From NCBI RefSeq assembly GCF_026155325.1, contig NZ_JAPFPW010000001.1, positions 1-64,000 of the forward strand: a stretch of 64,000 nt of DNA, written 5' to 3'. The notes beneath the pieces are model-generated. The model did not search any database. It had not been told where the DNA came from and saw only the letters and a program-made list of their open reading frames with translations. Positions 8,158 through 17,993 of this stretch are shown in pieces. Both the position numbers and the translations under genes were made by a program. This stretch comes from Desulfobotulus pelophilus (GTDB taxonomy: Bacteria; Desulfobacterota; Desulfobacteria; Desulfobacterales; ASO4-4). How positions within the stretch are numbered: the first letter of the stretch is position 1; every line of letters starts with the position of its first letter.

Positions 8158-9267
8158 ATGGCAGGATGGAACGGAAATAAAAAGGGCTTGTATCTGGCTT
8201 TCTTTTTGGCAGCGGTACTGTGGGTACCGGCCCATGGTGCACGCCTGAAGGACATGGGTGCCTTTCAGGGCGTGCGGTCCAATCAGCTGGTTGGCTATGG
8301 CATTGTGGTGGGACTGGATGGGACGGGGGATAAAAACAGCCCGCTTACCACCCAGGCACTGGCCAGCATGATGGACCGCATGGGGATCAGTATAGACCGG
8401 AATCAGATCAATGTGAAAAACGTTGCGGCTGTTATGGTTACGGCTAATCTGCCTCCTTTTGCCCGTGTGGGCAACAGGCTGGATGTAAGTATTTCTTCCA
8501 TGGGGGATGCCAAAAGCCTCGGAGGTGGTACCCTGCTGCTGACTCCGCTGAAGGGGGTAGACGGTCATGTCTATGCCCTTGCTCAGGGAGCTTTGGCCCT
8601 TGGGGGGCATGGTGCAGGAGGGGCAGGGGGCGGGCAGACCAAAAACCATCTGCTGGCGGGCCGTATTGCAGGGGGGGGAACCGTGGAGAGGGAAATCCCT
8701 TTCCGGCTGGATGGTCGTTCCAGTCTGACCCTTTCTTTGTATCAGCCGGATTTTACAACGGCCATACGGGTAACGGAAGTGATCAACCGGGCATTGGGGG
8801 AGCCGCTGGCAAGGGCTCTGGATTCCGGGGCCATCGGTATCCGCGTACCGGAGCATCTGCAGAATTCCATCCCCATGTTCATTGCGGGGATTGAATCCCT
8901 TGAGGTGGATCCGGATATGCCGGCCCGCATTGTGGTGAATGAAAAGACAGGAACGGTGGTTATTGGTGAGAATGTGAGAATTTCCACGGTGGCTGTGGCC
9001 CACGGTAATCTGAGTATTTCCGTGAGGGAAATGGCAAGGGTGAGTCAGCCGGAAGCCTTTGGCGGAGGCGAAACCGTTGTGGTTCCGGAAACGGAAATTG
9101 AGGTGGATGAGGAAATGGCCAATGTCATGCTCATGGGGGGCGGTGCCACTATAGGCGAGCTGGTACGCGCGCTCAATGCCATTGGTGTGACCCCAAGGGA
9201 TATGATCAGTATTTTTCAGACCATCAAGGCAGCCGGTGCCCTGCAGGCGGATCTGGAGATTATGTAG
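8158..9267 (+). CDS. flgI: Flagellar P-ring protein FlgI
   Basis: The product is about 369 residues. ATG 8158 has GGAGG at good spacing; ATG 8143 is in frame upstream and possible. A signal peptide ends near VPAHGA. The mature protein opens with RLKDMGAFQGVRSNQLVGYG, the FlgI signature. It continues with GTGDKNSPLTTQALASMMDRMG, an AVMVTANLPPFARVG segment, and the C-terminal NAIGVTPRDMISIFQTIKAA. FlgI forms the periplasmic P ring around the rod. Confidence 0.96.
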   Translation: MAGWNGNKKGLYLAFFLAAVLWVPAHGARLKDMGAFQGVRSNQLVGYGIVVGLDGTGDKNSPLTTQALASMMDRMGISIDRNQINVKNVAAVMVTANLPPFARVGNRLDVSISSMGDAKSLGGGTLLLTPLKGVDGHVYALAQGALALGGHGAGGAGGGQTKNHLLAGRIAGGGTVEREIPFRLDGRSSLTLSLYQPDFTTAIRVTEVINRALGEPLARALDSGAIGIRVPEHLQNSIPMFIAGIESLEVDPDMPARIVVNEKTGTVVIGENVRISTVAVAHGNLSISVREMARVSQPEAFGGGETVVVPETEIEVDEEMANVMLMGGGATIGELVRALNAIGVTPRDMISIFQTIKAAGALQADLEIM

Positions 9268-9348
9268 GACCCTTAAAGACCGTAAAGACCTTAAAACTGT
9301 AGAGACGTAAGAATCGTAATGGATGTTCAAGCAGCAGGGAGATGTTCT

Positions 9349-9672
9349 ATGCGTCTGGATAGCGGTGTACAGATGGCAATGGTTTCGGAATCCAGAATAG
9401 CCGGGGACGTGAAGGCGGCGGCAAAGATTGCCGAAAAGGAAAGGCTGAAGGAGGCCTGTGCCGGTTTTGAGGCCATCATGCTTCAGACCATGATGAAGGC
9501 CATGCGGCAAACTTTGCCGGAAGGAGGCATTTTCAACCGCAGTCAGGCAGAAGAGATATGGGAGTCCCGCATGGATGAGGAATTGGCTGATCGTATTTCC
9601 AGAGGTCATAACAGCCCAGGATTGCGTGATTTTCTTTATCGTCAGCTGGCAAGGCCGGACTCGGAAGGGTGA
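9349..9672 (+). CDS. flgJ: FlgJ-type rod-binding protein, no muramidase domain
   Basis: The product is about 107 residues from ATG 9349, which has GGGAG upstream; ATG 9319 in the same frame is an alternative. It contains LKEACAGFEAIMLQTMMKAMR and the later helix DEELADRISRGH, matching the N-terminal rod-capping domain of FlgJ. The C-terminal peptidoglycan hydrolase found in gammaproteobacterial FlgJ is absent, as is common in this part of the tree. A separate hydrolase must open the wall. It closes the flgF-flgJ group. Confidence 0.85.
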   Translation: MRLDSGVQMAMVSESRIAGDVKAAAKIAEKERLKEACAGFEAIMLQTMMKAMRQTLPEGGIFNRSQAEEIWESRMDEELADRISRGHNSPGLRDFLYRQLARPDSEG

Positions 9673-9714
9673 TGGTCTTTTGATTGTGGAATGGTATTTG
9701 GCACCAGAAGATGG

Positions 9715-9730
9715 TGGCACATATTATGCA
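9715..9730 (+). promoter_or_regulatory. Sigma-54 promoter for flgN-flgK-flgL-csrA-fliW
   Basis: TGGCACATATTATGCA carries a perfect -24 element TGGCAC and a GC exactly ten bases after the GG; the -12 element is ATGCA instead of TTGCA. It lies in the 140-bp gap after flgJ, and transcription would start near 9741, about 70 bases before flgN. Confidence 0.7.
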
Positions 9731-9812
9731 AAAAAATTTATGCAAAGGGTCGGATGTGCCGATCTTTTGCATAGTTTTTTAGAAAGATCAAGAATCTGTA
9801 AGGAGGCACGGT

Positions 9813-10301
9813 ATGGGACTCAAGGAAGAGCTGATGGCCCTTTACCAGGAAAAAATTACCTGCTTTGAAGGTCTGCTCGATGTGCTGGACAGGGAAGCAG
9901 AGGTGTTGAAATCGGGTGATGTTACCCCTCTCTGGATTCTGGCCGAAGAAAAACAGGCCGCAGCCGCAGCCATTCTTGCTGTGCGGGAACGGATTATCCA
10001 GACCATGTCTCTGGCAGGCCGTACCATGGATGTGGATGGTATGCATTTTCAAACCGATCTCCTTGCGGGCCGCCTTTCTTTTGATGAAAAAAAGGTACTG
10101 GAGCCCTTTTTTCTTGCTGTGCATACCTTGCGGGAACAGGTGAAAAATACGGCAGACGCCAATCTGGGTTATGTTCGTCTCTGTCTGGATGTGGTGGGTG
10201 AAATGATGTCTGCTTTTATGCAGCCCCGGCAGCAGGCGGGTTATGACCGTAACCGCCGCATGGCAGGTGCCGCCAACGGGTATGTCAACCGGAGGGTCTG
10301 A
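9813..10301 (+). CDS. flgN: FlgN, export chaperone for FlgK and FlgL
   Basis: The product is 162 residues, nearly all helical. The N-terminal section LYQEKITCFEGLLDVLDREAEVL fits the FlgN family. AAGGAGG precedes ATG 9813. FlgN binds the C-terminal helices of FlgK and FlgL in the cytoplasm and delivers them to the export gate. It is immediately upstream of both clients, 2 bp from flgK. Here the clients are unusually large, while FlgN itself is of normal length. Confidence 0.85.
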   Translation: MGLKEELMALYQEKITCFEGLLDVLDREAEVLKSGDVTPLWILAEEKQAAAAAILAVRERIIQTMSLAGRTMDVDGMHFQTDLLAGRLSFDEKKVLEPFFLAVHTLREQVKNTADANLGYVRLCLDVVGEMMSAFMQPRQQAGYDRNRRMAGAANGYVNRRV

Positions 10302-10303
10302 CC

Positions 10304-13300
10304 ATGGCCGGAATTAACAGCACCATGAATATTGCAAGGCAGGGCCTTGCCGCCCAGCAGCTGGGGCTGAATGTGACGGGTCACAATATTGCCAATGTGA
10401 ACAATCCCTCCTTTTCCCGTCAGTCCGTACCTCAGGCAGCCAGTTCGCCCATTAACCAGTCCGGTTTTCTTTTGGGTACTGGCGTTGAAAGTCAGCAGGT
10501 CCGGCAGTCTGCGGATCAGTTGCTGGAGGACCGCATCACAACCCAGAAGTCGGCTTATTCCGCATCGGAAGCCTTCATGAGCTATATGAAAGTTCTGGCC
10601 GGGATGTTCAGCGAAAGTTCCGGGACCAGCATCAGTAAGCTTCTTCCGGATTTTTGGGACTCCTGGAACACCCTTGCCAATAATCCCGATGGCGCTGCGG
10701 AGCGCATGAATGTGTATGAAAACGGGGTGAAACTCAGTGAGCGCTTCAATATTATGGAAAGGGATCTCTGGCAGATGGAGCAGGATCTGCATACGGATAT
10801 TCAGAGCGGTGTACACAGGGTCAATCAGCTGACCGTTGAGATTGCCCGTCTGAACCAGTCCATCATGGGGCAGGAAAGTCAGAGAACTTCCAATGACAAC
10901 AGAGATCTCCGCAATGAAAAAATCAAAGAGCTTTCGGAAATTATTGATATCAAAAGCTTTGAGGATGAAAAGGGTGCGGTAACCATTACCACCGCAGGAG
11001 GTTTCCCTCTGGTTTCCGGTAATTCATCCTATGATCTGAAGTACGAATCCGGTCAGGTGAAGTGGGTTGCCTCGGACGGTGGAAGGGTGGACATCACGGA
11101 GCGCATACAGGGAGGAAAACTCGGGGGCTGGCTGGAAATGCGGGATGTGGAGATTCCCCGTTACCGGAGAGAAATGGACGCCCTGGCCAGAGAAACCATC
11201 TGGAATGTGAACAAAAGCCATAGCATGGGGGCCGGTTCCTACTACATGACCGAACCTCTGAAAGGGACTTATCAGCCCAGGGAAAGCAACTGGCTGGCCA
11301 CCCTTCCTTACGGAGAGCGTATCGATTATTCAAAGGATTTTGGTATGTGGGTGGAAAACAAGGGTACCATTCCCTCTTCCTATACCCAGACCGTTGTGGA
11401 TATGGGTGTTTCCACGGCTGCCACACAGAACTGGTCCGGTACGGGAGCTGCGGACAGTCGTTATGATTTTGAGGTGGTGCGCAGCGGTACCACGGGAGAA
11501 TCCCTCTGGCTGGCTGACGGGCAGAATCTGGGTACGGTACAGACGGCCGGTGATCCGGAAACGGCCCTGGCCCAGGCCATTCGACGACAGACTCTGACCA
11601 TCACCGATGGCAGCGGGAATGTGCAGACCCTTGAGATCGGCCACGGAGAAGGGATGATCGAACCTTCATCCGCCGCCATTGCGGCGGCCCTGAACGGGGT
11701 GGACGGTCTGCAGTCCTACAGTCTTTCCAATCAGCTGGAACTGGATATTGATTCCATTATGGGCAGTGCACATATGCAGGAACATGATGAGGTCATGTTT
11801 ACTCTGATAGCGGGCGATATCCGGGAAGAGGTGGTATTCCGGGTTGGGGAGGATGATGCGACCACACGCTCCAATTTTGATGCTGCCCTGAGGGCTGTTG
11901 TGGATCAGTCCGAGGATCTGAATCTGGAGTTCGACCCTTCCTCCGGTGCTACTGTGGCGGTTCTGAAGAGCGCGAAGGGTGATAATCTGGGTATTGCCGA
12001 TTTCCGGGTAGTGGATAATACCAGCATGTCACTGGATACTTTTGTGGAAGATGGAGGTGGATCCGGTCTGGCTTCCTTTACCCTTGGAGGGGTAGAAATC
12101 CGTTTTCATATAGATGAAAGTGATCAGGAAGCGACGGCAAAAAATCTGGAAGCGGCCCTGATGCGGGAAAAGACGGCTTTGCAGAGCCGTGGGATTTCAT
12201 GGGAGCGGAATGGCAATGCCGTAAACCTCTGGGGAAGCGGCGGCGCGGTGATGGATATTAGCGGCCTGAATACCCGCCTGGATGATGAAGCCAGTGCGGG
12301 AACCGGTGGCTTTACGGTGACAGGAGCTTCCGGAACCCTTGTGGATAATACGGACGCAGGCAGTGTTGCCCTGGTTGGGAATACCGTTTCCGGAGTGACG
12401 GTGGCTCCCGATGAGCAGGCTGCGGGTACCGTAACTCTGGGTGTGGATTCAGAAGCACTTGGCGGTGGCGGACCTGATTCAGCTATGAAAACCGCCACTT
12501 TCACCGTTTTTGCCGCACCGGGTATGGAAATCCGCAGCAGCGCGGATCCGGCCAGAGGCAGCCTGTTCAATGTCACGGCGGACAGCTCTGTGCCTGCGGC
12601 CAATGCCATCCTCACCTTGGGCGGGGACGGGGGCTTTACGGATTTTAATGTTGGGGATGTGGTTTCTTTTCAGGTGGATGGTGTGACCGTGACCTTCCCT
12701 GTCACGGCATCGGATGACCGCACGCTTGCCGGAGATCTGGAAACAGCCCTGTTGGGTGCCGGGCTGGATGCCTCTTTGTACCGCATTGCAGGATCGGGCA
12801 GCTCGGTTTCCATTCTGCGCAATGATGGGGAAAATATCCGCATTTCAGACTTTGAGGTTGCCGGTAACCCGGCTGCTAAACTTAGTGTGGTAACGGGCAG
12901 TGGTTTCGGACTGGAAGGGCCTTTTCAGTTGGTTCTTGACAATGCCAATCCCCATGCGGAGTCTGCTGTTTTCGGTACGGGTGCCGCCATGGAGTGGCGG
13001 GAATATGACAGTAATGGTGAGTTCACGGGCCGTTCGGGGCTGATTCCCATTCAGGATTCCGGTCCCTATGGGCTGAGTGGTACGGATCTTTCCTTTAATC
13101 TTGCCCCCGGAACACTTGTGGCGGGCAATACCTTCTCCATCAACACGGATGATGCAGGAAGGGCAGCTCCTCTGAATATGTCGCTGAAGGGTCGGGCCGG
13201 GAGCATCAATGACAGCTATATTTTTACCGTAAAACCCCCCGGTGGTGCCCTCGGAGAAGAAACGGTTACCCTTCAGTGGGAAAGTCGTTACGGCCATGGC

Positions 13301-14422
13301 GAGGTGGTGGTGGAGGTGGATGAACGCACAAAACCACCGATCTACGTAGAAGTGGATGGCATGCGTTTAGGTTTTGATTCCGGAATTCTTTTTAAAGATG
13401 ATATTTTTGTCATCGAAACGGATGCCAATGGTAATGGCACCCTGCTCAAAGGATCGGACTGGCACTGGACCACAGACAGCTTTGCTGCCCAGTTCAATCG
13501 ACAGGGTGAGGGCGTGACGGCCAGGGTACTGCATGACGGCAGTCTTGAATTTACCACGAAAACGCCCACCTTTGCCATCTCAGATCTAGGCTGCTCCGGT
13601 GTGAATGGTTTTTGTGATGTGAACACCCGTATAACCATACTGGATGCAACGGCCCTTCAGGAAGAAGCCCTTGATTTCGGACTGGAAAGGGATGAAGACG
13701 GCAAGTGGTCCATCCGCAATGATTATACCCGTGGCGTGGCAAGGCTTGTGCCCGAAGATGGTGATGATTCCGGCTTCGGCATAGACCTCAACGGTAACGG
13801 TCTTGCGGATATTCAGCTCAATTTTGATCAGCCCGTTACGGGTTCCGGTTATGTGGAGCTGGATATCCTGAAAAGAAAACCCGATCATTACGGCTTTGCC
13901 TTTTCCGGTGAAACAGCCCATGACAGCGGCCTGGCTGCGGCTCTGGGTGTGAACACCTTTTATACGGGTACGGATGCTGCCAGTATGAAGGTGAATGATG
14001 TGGTGAAGGAAACGGGGCTGATCAGTGCAGGCACCATAGATCCGGCAACGGGGAAGATTCGCCCCGGCGACGGCAGCACAGCCATTGCCATGGCCGATCT
14101 TCAGGGAAAGAGTATTCAGTTTGAAGAGTGGAGTTTTTCCCGCAGCGGCAAAGCCTTTGCCACCCAGACCGATGCCAGTCTGGAAGGCTATTATCAGAAA
14201 ATAGTAGGCAATATGGGAACCCGCTATCAGACAGAGCTTCGCTCCATGGAGTTTTACGGTACCATGCTCTACAATCTCGGCCAGCAGAGGGATTCCCTTT
14301 CCGCCGTGTCACTGGATGAGGAAATGGTGAACCTTATCAAGTATCAGCAGGCTTATACAGCAGCGGCCAAATTGATCACCGTTTCCGATGAAATGCTCAG
14401 CACCCTCGTCAATATGAGGTGA
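10304..14422 (+). CDS. flgK: Giant hook-filament junction protein FlgK (HAP1)
   Basis: The product is 1372 residues, against about 450-650 usually. The N-terminus is classical FlgK: STMNIARQGLAAQQLGLNVT, then GHNIANVNNPSFSRQ. The helical D1 region runs to about residue 330. The C-terminus returns to family sequence near residue 1194 (GFAFSGETAHDSGLAAALGV) and ends DEEMVNLIKYQQAYTAAAKL. Between these lie about 850 residues of Gly/Asp/Thr-rich, beta-type sequence in several modules, some with motifs such as FTLGGVEIRFHI and VSFQVDGVTVTFPV that look related to each other. Two cysteines (GCSGVNGFC) lie in the insert. FlgK joins hook and filament outside the cell. The insert probably forms extra surface domains. 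Confidence 0.93.
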   Translation: MAGINSTMNIARQGLAAQQLGLNVTGHNIANVNNPSFSRQSVPQAASSPINQSGFLLGTGVESQQVRQSADQLLEDRITTQKSAYSASEAFMSYMKVLAGMFSESSGTSISKLLPDFWDSWNTLANNPDGAAERMNVYENGVKLSERFNIMERDLWQMEQDLHTDIQSGVHRVNQLTVEIARLNQSIMGQESQRTSNDNRDLRNEKIKELSEIIDIKSFEDEKGAVTITTAGGFPLVSGNSSYDLKYESGQVKWVASDGGRVDITERIQGGKLGGWLEMRDVEIPRYRREMDALARETIWNVNKSHSMGAGSYYMTEPLKGTYQPRESNWLATLPYGERIDYSKDFGMWVENKGTIPSSYTQTVVDMGVSTAATQNWSGTGAADSRYDFEVVRSGTTGESLWLADGQNLGTVQTAGDPETALAQAIRRQTLTITDGSGNVQTLEIGHGEGMIEPSSAAIAAALNGVDGLQSYSLSNQLELDIDSIMGSAHMQEHDEVMFTLIAGDIREEVVFRVGEDDATTRSNFDAALRAVVDQSEDLNLEFDPSSGATVAVLKSAKGDNLGIADFRVVDNTSMSLDTFVEDGGGSGLASFTLGGVEIRFHIDESDQEATAKNLEAALMREKTALQSRGISWERNGNAVNLWGSGGAVMDISGLNTRLDDEASAGTGGFTVTGASGTLVDNTDAGSVALVGNTVSGVTVAPDEQAAGTVTLGVDSEALGGGGPDSAMKTATFTVFAAPGMEIRSSADPARGSLFNVTADSSVPAANAILTLGGDGGFTDFNVGDVVSFQVDGVTVTFPVTASDDRTLAGDLETALLGAGLDASLYRIAGSGSSVSILRNDGENIRISDFEVAGNPAAKLSVVTGSGFGLEGPFQLVLDNANPHAESAVFGTGAAMEWREYDSNGEFTGRSGLIPIQDSGPYGLSGTDLSFNLAPGTLVAGNTFSINTDDAGRAAPLNMSLKGRAGSINDSYIFTVKPPGGALGEETVTLQWESRYGHGEVVVEVDERTKPPIYVEVDGMRLGFDSGILFKDDIFVIETDANGNGTLLKGSDWHWTTDSFAAQFNRQGEGVTARVLHDGSLEFTTKTPTFAISDLGCSGVNGFCDVNTRITILDATALQEEALDFGLERDEDGKWSIRNDYTRGVARLVPEDGDDSGFGIDLNGNGLADIQLNFDQPVTGSGYVELDILKRKPDHYGFAFSGETAHDSGLAAALGVNTFYTGTDAASMKVNDVVKETGLISAGTIDPATGKIRPGDGSTAIAMADLQGKSIQFEEWSFSRSGKAFATQTDASLEGYYQKIVGNMGTRYQTELRSMEFYGTMLYNLGQQRDSLSAVSLDEEMVNLIKYQQAYTAAAKLITVSDEMLSTLVNMR

Positions 14423-14426
14423 TTCC

Positions 14427-17400
14427 ATGCGTGTACCCAATAAAATTCTTTTTGATACCTCCACCCACCGTCTCGGTAGCCAGAGCAGTGCCTATTACAA
14501 GGCCAATGAGGTGGTGACAACGGGCAAGCGGATTAATCATATTCATGATGATCCCATGGGGCTGGCTCAGGTCATGCGCCTGAATTCTTCCATTGCCGGT
14601 CTTGACCAGCTGGATAAGAATATGGATATGGGCAAAACGTGGCTGGATGCTTCGGATTCGGCCATGGACAGCATGAAGGAGCTGGTCATTGATGTCAATC
14701 TGGAGATCAGTCAGCTGGTCAGTTCCGCTGCCGGACCTCAGGAGAGAAATGATGCCATTGCCCGCATAGACGGAATGCTGCGGCAGATTGTGGATCTGGG
14801 TAATACCCAGGTGAACGGAAGCTATATTTTCGGGGGATCTCGTACGGATAAGCCTCCTTTTATCTACCATGACCGGGAGAATCCCCCTCGTGTCAGCTAT
14901 GAGGGCGATGATGAGGCCTTTCGTATCCGTACGGGAGATCAGAAATCCATGGAAGTGGGCAGGGATGGGTCAACCATTTTTTATATGGATTATCTGAAGG
15001 TGAATGAAACCAACCACAGTCTTGTTTTTCAGGAAGACAGGGGTCTGGGACCCGCCTATCGGAAAACCATGACCGTTGAAATTCCCCATGGTTCCTATAC
15101 GAAAGAGGAACTGGCCATGGAAGTGGAGAAGCAGATGAATGCGGCCTCCGCAGAAGATGGGTACGGGCTGAGTTATACCGTGCACTATGATAAGGAAACC
15201 AGCCGTTATGTCATCCGGGAAAAGGGGGCGGGTACGGACAGTTCTGTGCGTACGGAAATCCTCTGGAATACGGGCGGTAATCCCCGTGTGGAGAATGCCG
15301 CTGTAACCGGTTCCATTCCGCCGGAAAGCCTTACTGTGAACCTGAGAAATCCGGAACATCTCACCCTTGCCACCCAGGAGAATGAGCCCATGCGGCTTGT
15401 GTGGGACGGGAAGGACAGTTTTACCATTGAAAACAATCCGGGCTATGTTCTTCCCGGTAAGGTGAGCCCGGTGAACGGGAAAATTCTTTTGGACCTCAGC
15501 GACAATGGCCGCACGGATCTGGAAATAACGGTGGATATGGAAGGCATTCAGGCCGGAGACAGCATTGAGCTGAATCTGGTGCCTTTTACCGGTATGACCT
15601 CCATTGGCAGGGATATGGGCTTTTACGGCAGCAATACCAGTCTTCTGCCTCCGGTGAGCAGTACAACGCCACCCTATATCACAGCCATCGAAATTGGCGG
15701 AACCAATCAGAATATTGATTTCAGGGAAATCCATCCGGATGGCAGCTCCGTTGACCTTACAGCCAGTATAAGCCCTAAAAACTATGAAAGCATGGAAGAG
15801 CTGACCGCAGAGATCAAAAGGGCCATGGAAGAGGCTTCCCATGATGCGGGTCAGCTAGAAGTTCCTCCCCGTCCTGGCATTGAATATGCTGTCAGCTATG
15901 ATCCGGCCACCAGCCGTTTCATGATCCGTGAGGAGGGCAGTACCCTGCATAGCCTGGAACTTCTTTGGGAAACGGGAAGTTCCTCGCGGGTGAGCAGTGC
16001 GGGAGAAAGCCTTGGTTTTCATGTCAATGATATGGTTATAGAGTCTCCCGTGGGGGATGCTGCCGTGCTGTTTGATGTGACACCGGAAAATAACCGCATT
16101 AATTTTACGGAATCCTTTGTCAATGCCGATGGGGAAATGGAAACCAGAACCCTCACGGCCGTTATTCCTGCGGGAGCCTACACCAGCGTGGCCGATTTTG
16201 AGGATGCTGTCAGCCAAGCCATGACCGATACCTCCGAGATGCTGGGTAACGGCGTGATCTATGATCTCAGCTATGGTTATGATCCCATTACGGGAATGGG
16301 AGACAGGCGTTTTTCCATGGAAGTGGATGCTTCTTCCATGGTGCCGCCACCCGCTGATCCCTTTGCCATTGGTTTTCTTTGGGAAAGTGGCGGGGACAGC
16401 CACCGAAGCATGGGTGCCATGCTGGGTTATGACTCTCACGATGTTGAAATACCTTTTCCGGATACAACTCCCATCACGTACACGGCGGATGAGGATGCGG
16501 TTCTTTTTCGTATCACCAAGGAAAACCGGCATTTGGATTTCCAGGAAGTGGATGAAAGTGGCAACCCGGGCAAGGTGCTTTCCATTATACTACCGACAAA
16601 AGAATATACGGACCCCCATGAGCTGGCGGCGGATATGGAGGCAGGGCTGCGGGAGGCTTCCCCTTCCGGGTTGCCGTATGCCGTGGGCTATGACGAAATC
16701 AGTAATACTTTTTCCATCCGGGGCGGTACTCAGGAGGTGAGTGAGGTCCGTTTTCTGTGGAACAGCGGACCCAACGCCCACAGAAGTGTGGGGCAGACCC
16801 TGGGCTTTGATCCTGCTGCGGATACGGTGGCCGGATTTCCCATGAGTGATGACAAGGTGGTCCGGGTTGTGCTGGATCAGAATAATAATCGTCTGGACTT
16901 CAGAGAGGTCGTGGGAAAAGGGGAGCATCAGGAGTTCTGCGAGCTGACGGCTGTGGTGCCGGAAGGTGAATACACGGACATGCAGGATCTGGCAAAAGCT
17001 ATTGAAAAGGCAATGGAAAAGGAATCCCGTGACAAGGGATACGGTATCCGTTATGATGTCACTTACGATGAACAAACGGGAAAATTCGTCATCCGTGAGG
17101 AGGCGGATCGTCTGCATTCACTGGATCTTCTTTTTGAAAGCGGCCGGAATCGTTCCGCAGACAGTGGCGGTACGGGTACGAGCATGGCCGGGATTATCGG
17201 TTTTTCCGAAAAAGATATTTCCTTTACGCCCATGCAGAGCAACCGGGATGTGGAATGGAGCCTTTTTCGTGCCATGACCGACCTGATGGCTGACCTTGAG
17301 TCCAATGATGTGGAGGGGATGGAGCAGGGTATGCAACGGTTGGAAACATCCTTTCAGCATGTGAACTCCCTGCATGCGGATACGGGTATCCGCTTTAACC

Positions 17401-17585
17401 GTCTGGAGATTCAGCAGAGTATTCATAAGGATATGCGGCTCAGCATCAAAGACCACCGGTCTCACCTGGAAGATGCGGATATGATAGAGGCCATCATGAA
17501 TCTGCAGGCCCGTGAGCTGGGCTATCAGGCGGCCATGAGTTCCACATCCAAAATCATGAAAATGAGCATCATGGATTACATGTAA
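14427..17585 (+). CDS. flgL: Giant hook-filament junction protein FlgL (HAP3) with five internal repeats
   Basis: The product is 1052 residues, against about 300 usually. Residues 1-185 are ordinary FlgL (KANEVVTTGKRINHIHDDPM, NTQVNGSYIFGGSRTDKPPF). Residues about 935-1052 are the ordinary C-terminal D1/D0 helices. Between them are about five copies of a 100-130-residue domain, at roughly 190-287, 418-535, 545-678, 691-800 and 810-930. Each has the order N..LDFxE, LTAxIPxGxYT, a helix like ELAxxIxxAMEEAS, YxVSYDxxTxxFxIREE and LLWxSG, then a GF or GY (except the first). The gene is 4 bp after flgK. The repeats probably bulge from the junction to match the giant filament. Confidence 0.92.
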   Translation: MRVPNKILFDTSTHRLGSQSSAYYKANEVVTTGKRINHIHDDPMGLAQVMRLNSSIAGLDQLDKNMDMGKTWLDASDSAMDSMKELVIDVNLEISQLVSSAAGPQERNDAIARIDGMLRQIVDLGNTQVNGSYIFGGSRTDKPPFIYHDRENPPRVSYEGDDEAFRIRTGDQKSMEVGRDGSTIFYMDYLKVNETNHSLVFQEDRGLGPAYRKTMTVEIPHGSYTKEELAMEVEKQMNAASAEDGYGLSYTVHYDKETSRYVIREKGAGTDSSVRTEILWNTGGNPRVENAAVTGSIPPESLTVNLRNPEHLTLATQENEPMRLVWDGKDSFTIENNPGYVLPGKVSPVNGKILLDLSDNGRTDLEITVDMEGIQAGDSIELNLVPFTGMTSIGRDMGFYGSNTSLLPPVSSTTPPYITAIEIGGTNQNIDFREIHPDGSSVDLTASISPKNYESMEELTAEIKRAMEEASHDAGQLEVPPRPGIEYAVSYDPATSRFMIREEGSTLHSLELLWETGSSSRVSSAGESLGFHVNDMVIESPVGDAAVLFDVTPENNRINFTESFVNADGEMETRTLTAVIPAGAYTSVADFEDAVSQAMTDTSEMLGNGVIYDLSYGYDPITGMGDRRFSMEVDASSMVPPPADPFAIGFLWESGGDSHRSMGAMLGYDSHDVEIPFPDTTPITYTADEDAVLFRITKENRHLDFQEVDESGNPGKVLSIILPTKEYTDPHELAADMEAGLREASPSGLPYAVGYDEISNTFSIRGGTQEVSEVRFLWNSGPNAHRSVGQTLGFDPAADTVAGFPMSDDKVVRVVLDQNNNRLDFREVVGKGEHQEFCELTAVVPEGEYTDMQDLAKAIEKAMEKESRDKGYGIRYDVTYDEQTGKFVIREEADRLHSLDLLFESGRNRSADSGGTGTSMAGIIGFSEKDISFTPMQSNRDVEWSLFRAMTDLMADLESNDVEGMEQGMQRLETSFQHVNSLHADTGIRFNRLEIQQSIHKDMRLSIKDHRSHLEDADMIEAIMNLQARELGYQAAMSSTSKIMKMSIMDYM

Positions 17586-17597
17586 GAAAGGGCTGCC

Positions 17598-17840
17598 ATG
17601 CTGATTCTCACACGAAAATGCGGTGAGCAGATCCGAATAGGCAACGATATCCGGATTCAGGTTCTGGATATGGGTAAAGGCGTTGTCAAGCTGGGCATAG
17701 AAGCCCCAAAGAATATTGTGGTTCACAGGGAAGAGGTTTTCGAAAGGGTGAGGGAGACCAATCTGGCGGCTATGGAAGATGCCAGATCACGATCCATGGA
17801 TGCGGCGCTGCAGCTCTGGAGAGAGCGGAAGCAGGTATAA
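17598..17840 (+). CDS. csrA: CsrA, RNA-binding translational regulator
   Basis: The product is 80 residues. The CsrA core is intact: MLILTRKCGEQIRIG, then GVVKLGIEAPKNIVVHREEV. CsrA dimers bind GGA motifs in mRNA leaders, often over the ribosome-binding site. In Bacillus subtilis and others CsrA represses flagellin translation and is held off by FliW. Here it lies 12 bp after flgL and directly before fliW. The C-terminal tail after the core is about 20 residues, a usual size for species with FliW. Confidence 0.97.
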   Translation: MLILTRKCGEQIRIGNDIRIQVLDMGKGVVKLGIEAPKNIVVHREEVFERVRETNLAAMEDARSRSMDAALQLWRERKQV

Positions 17841-17868
17841 CTGGGACGGGATTTCTCACTGATGTACG

Positions 17869-17889
17869 CCCTCTCCCTCCGGGAAAGGG
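17869..17889. repeat. Short palindrome between csrA and fliW
   Basis: CCCTCTCCC and GGGAAAGGG form an imperfect stem around TCC. A stronger palindrome of the same style, CTCCCATCTCCC, lies at 33942-33968. The 153-bp gap between csrA and fliW is otherwise featureless. Confidence 0.4.
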
Positions 17890-17993
17890 TCCGGCACATA
17901 TAAAGCGGGTCCGTTTTATCCTGTGGATTATAGTAGCCTGTGTGCCGGGGTGAGGGCGGGAAGCTGTACCAACACATAAGCCTGGAGGAAACA

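Noticed and set aside
8131-9720. 529-codon minus-strand frame opposite flgI and flgJ
   Set aside because: FlgI and FlgJ on the plus strand are unmistakable. The antisense product is His/Arg/Pro-rich with no recognisable domain.
9673-9812. FlgM gene expected between flgJ and flgN
   Set aside because: The gap is only 140 bp and holds a sigma-54 promoter; no frame resembles FlgM.
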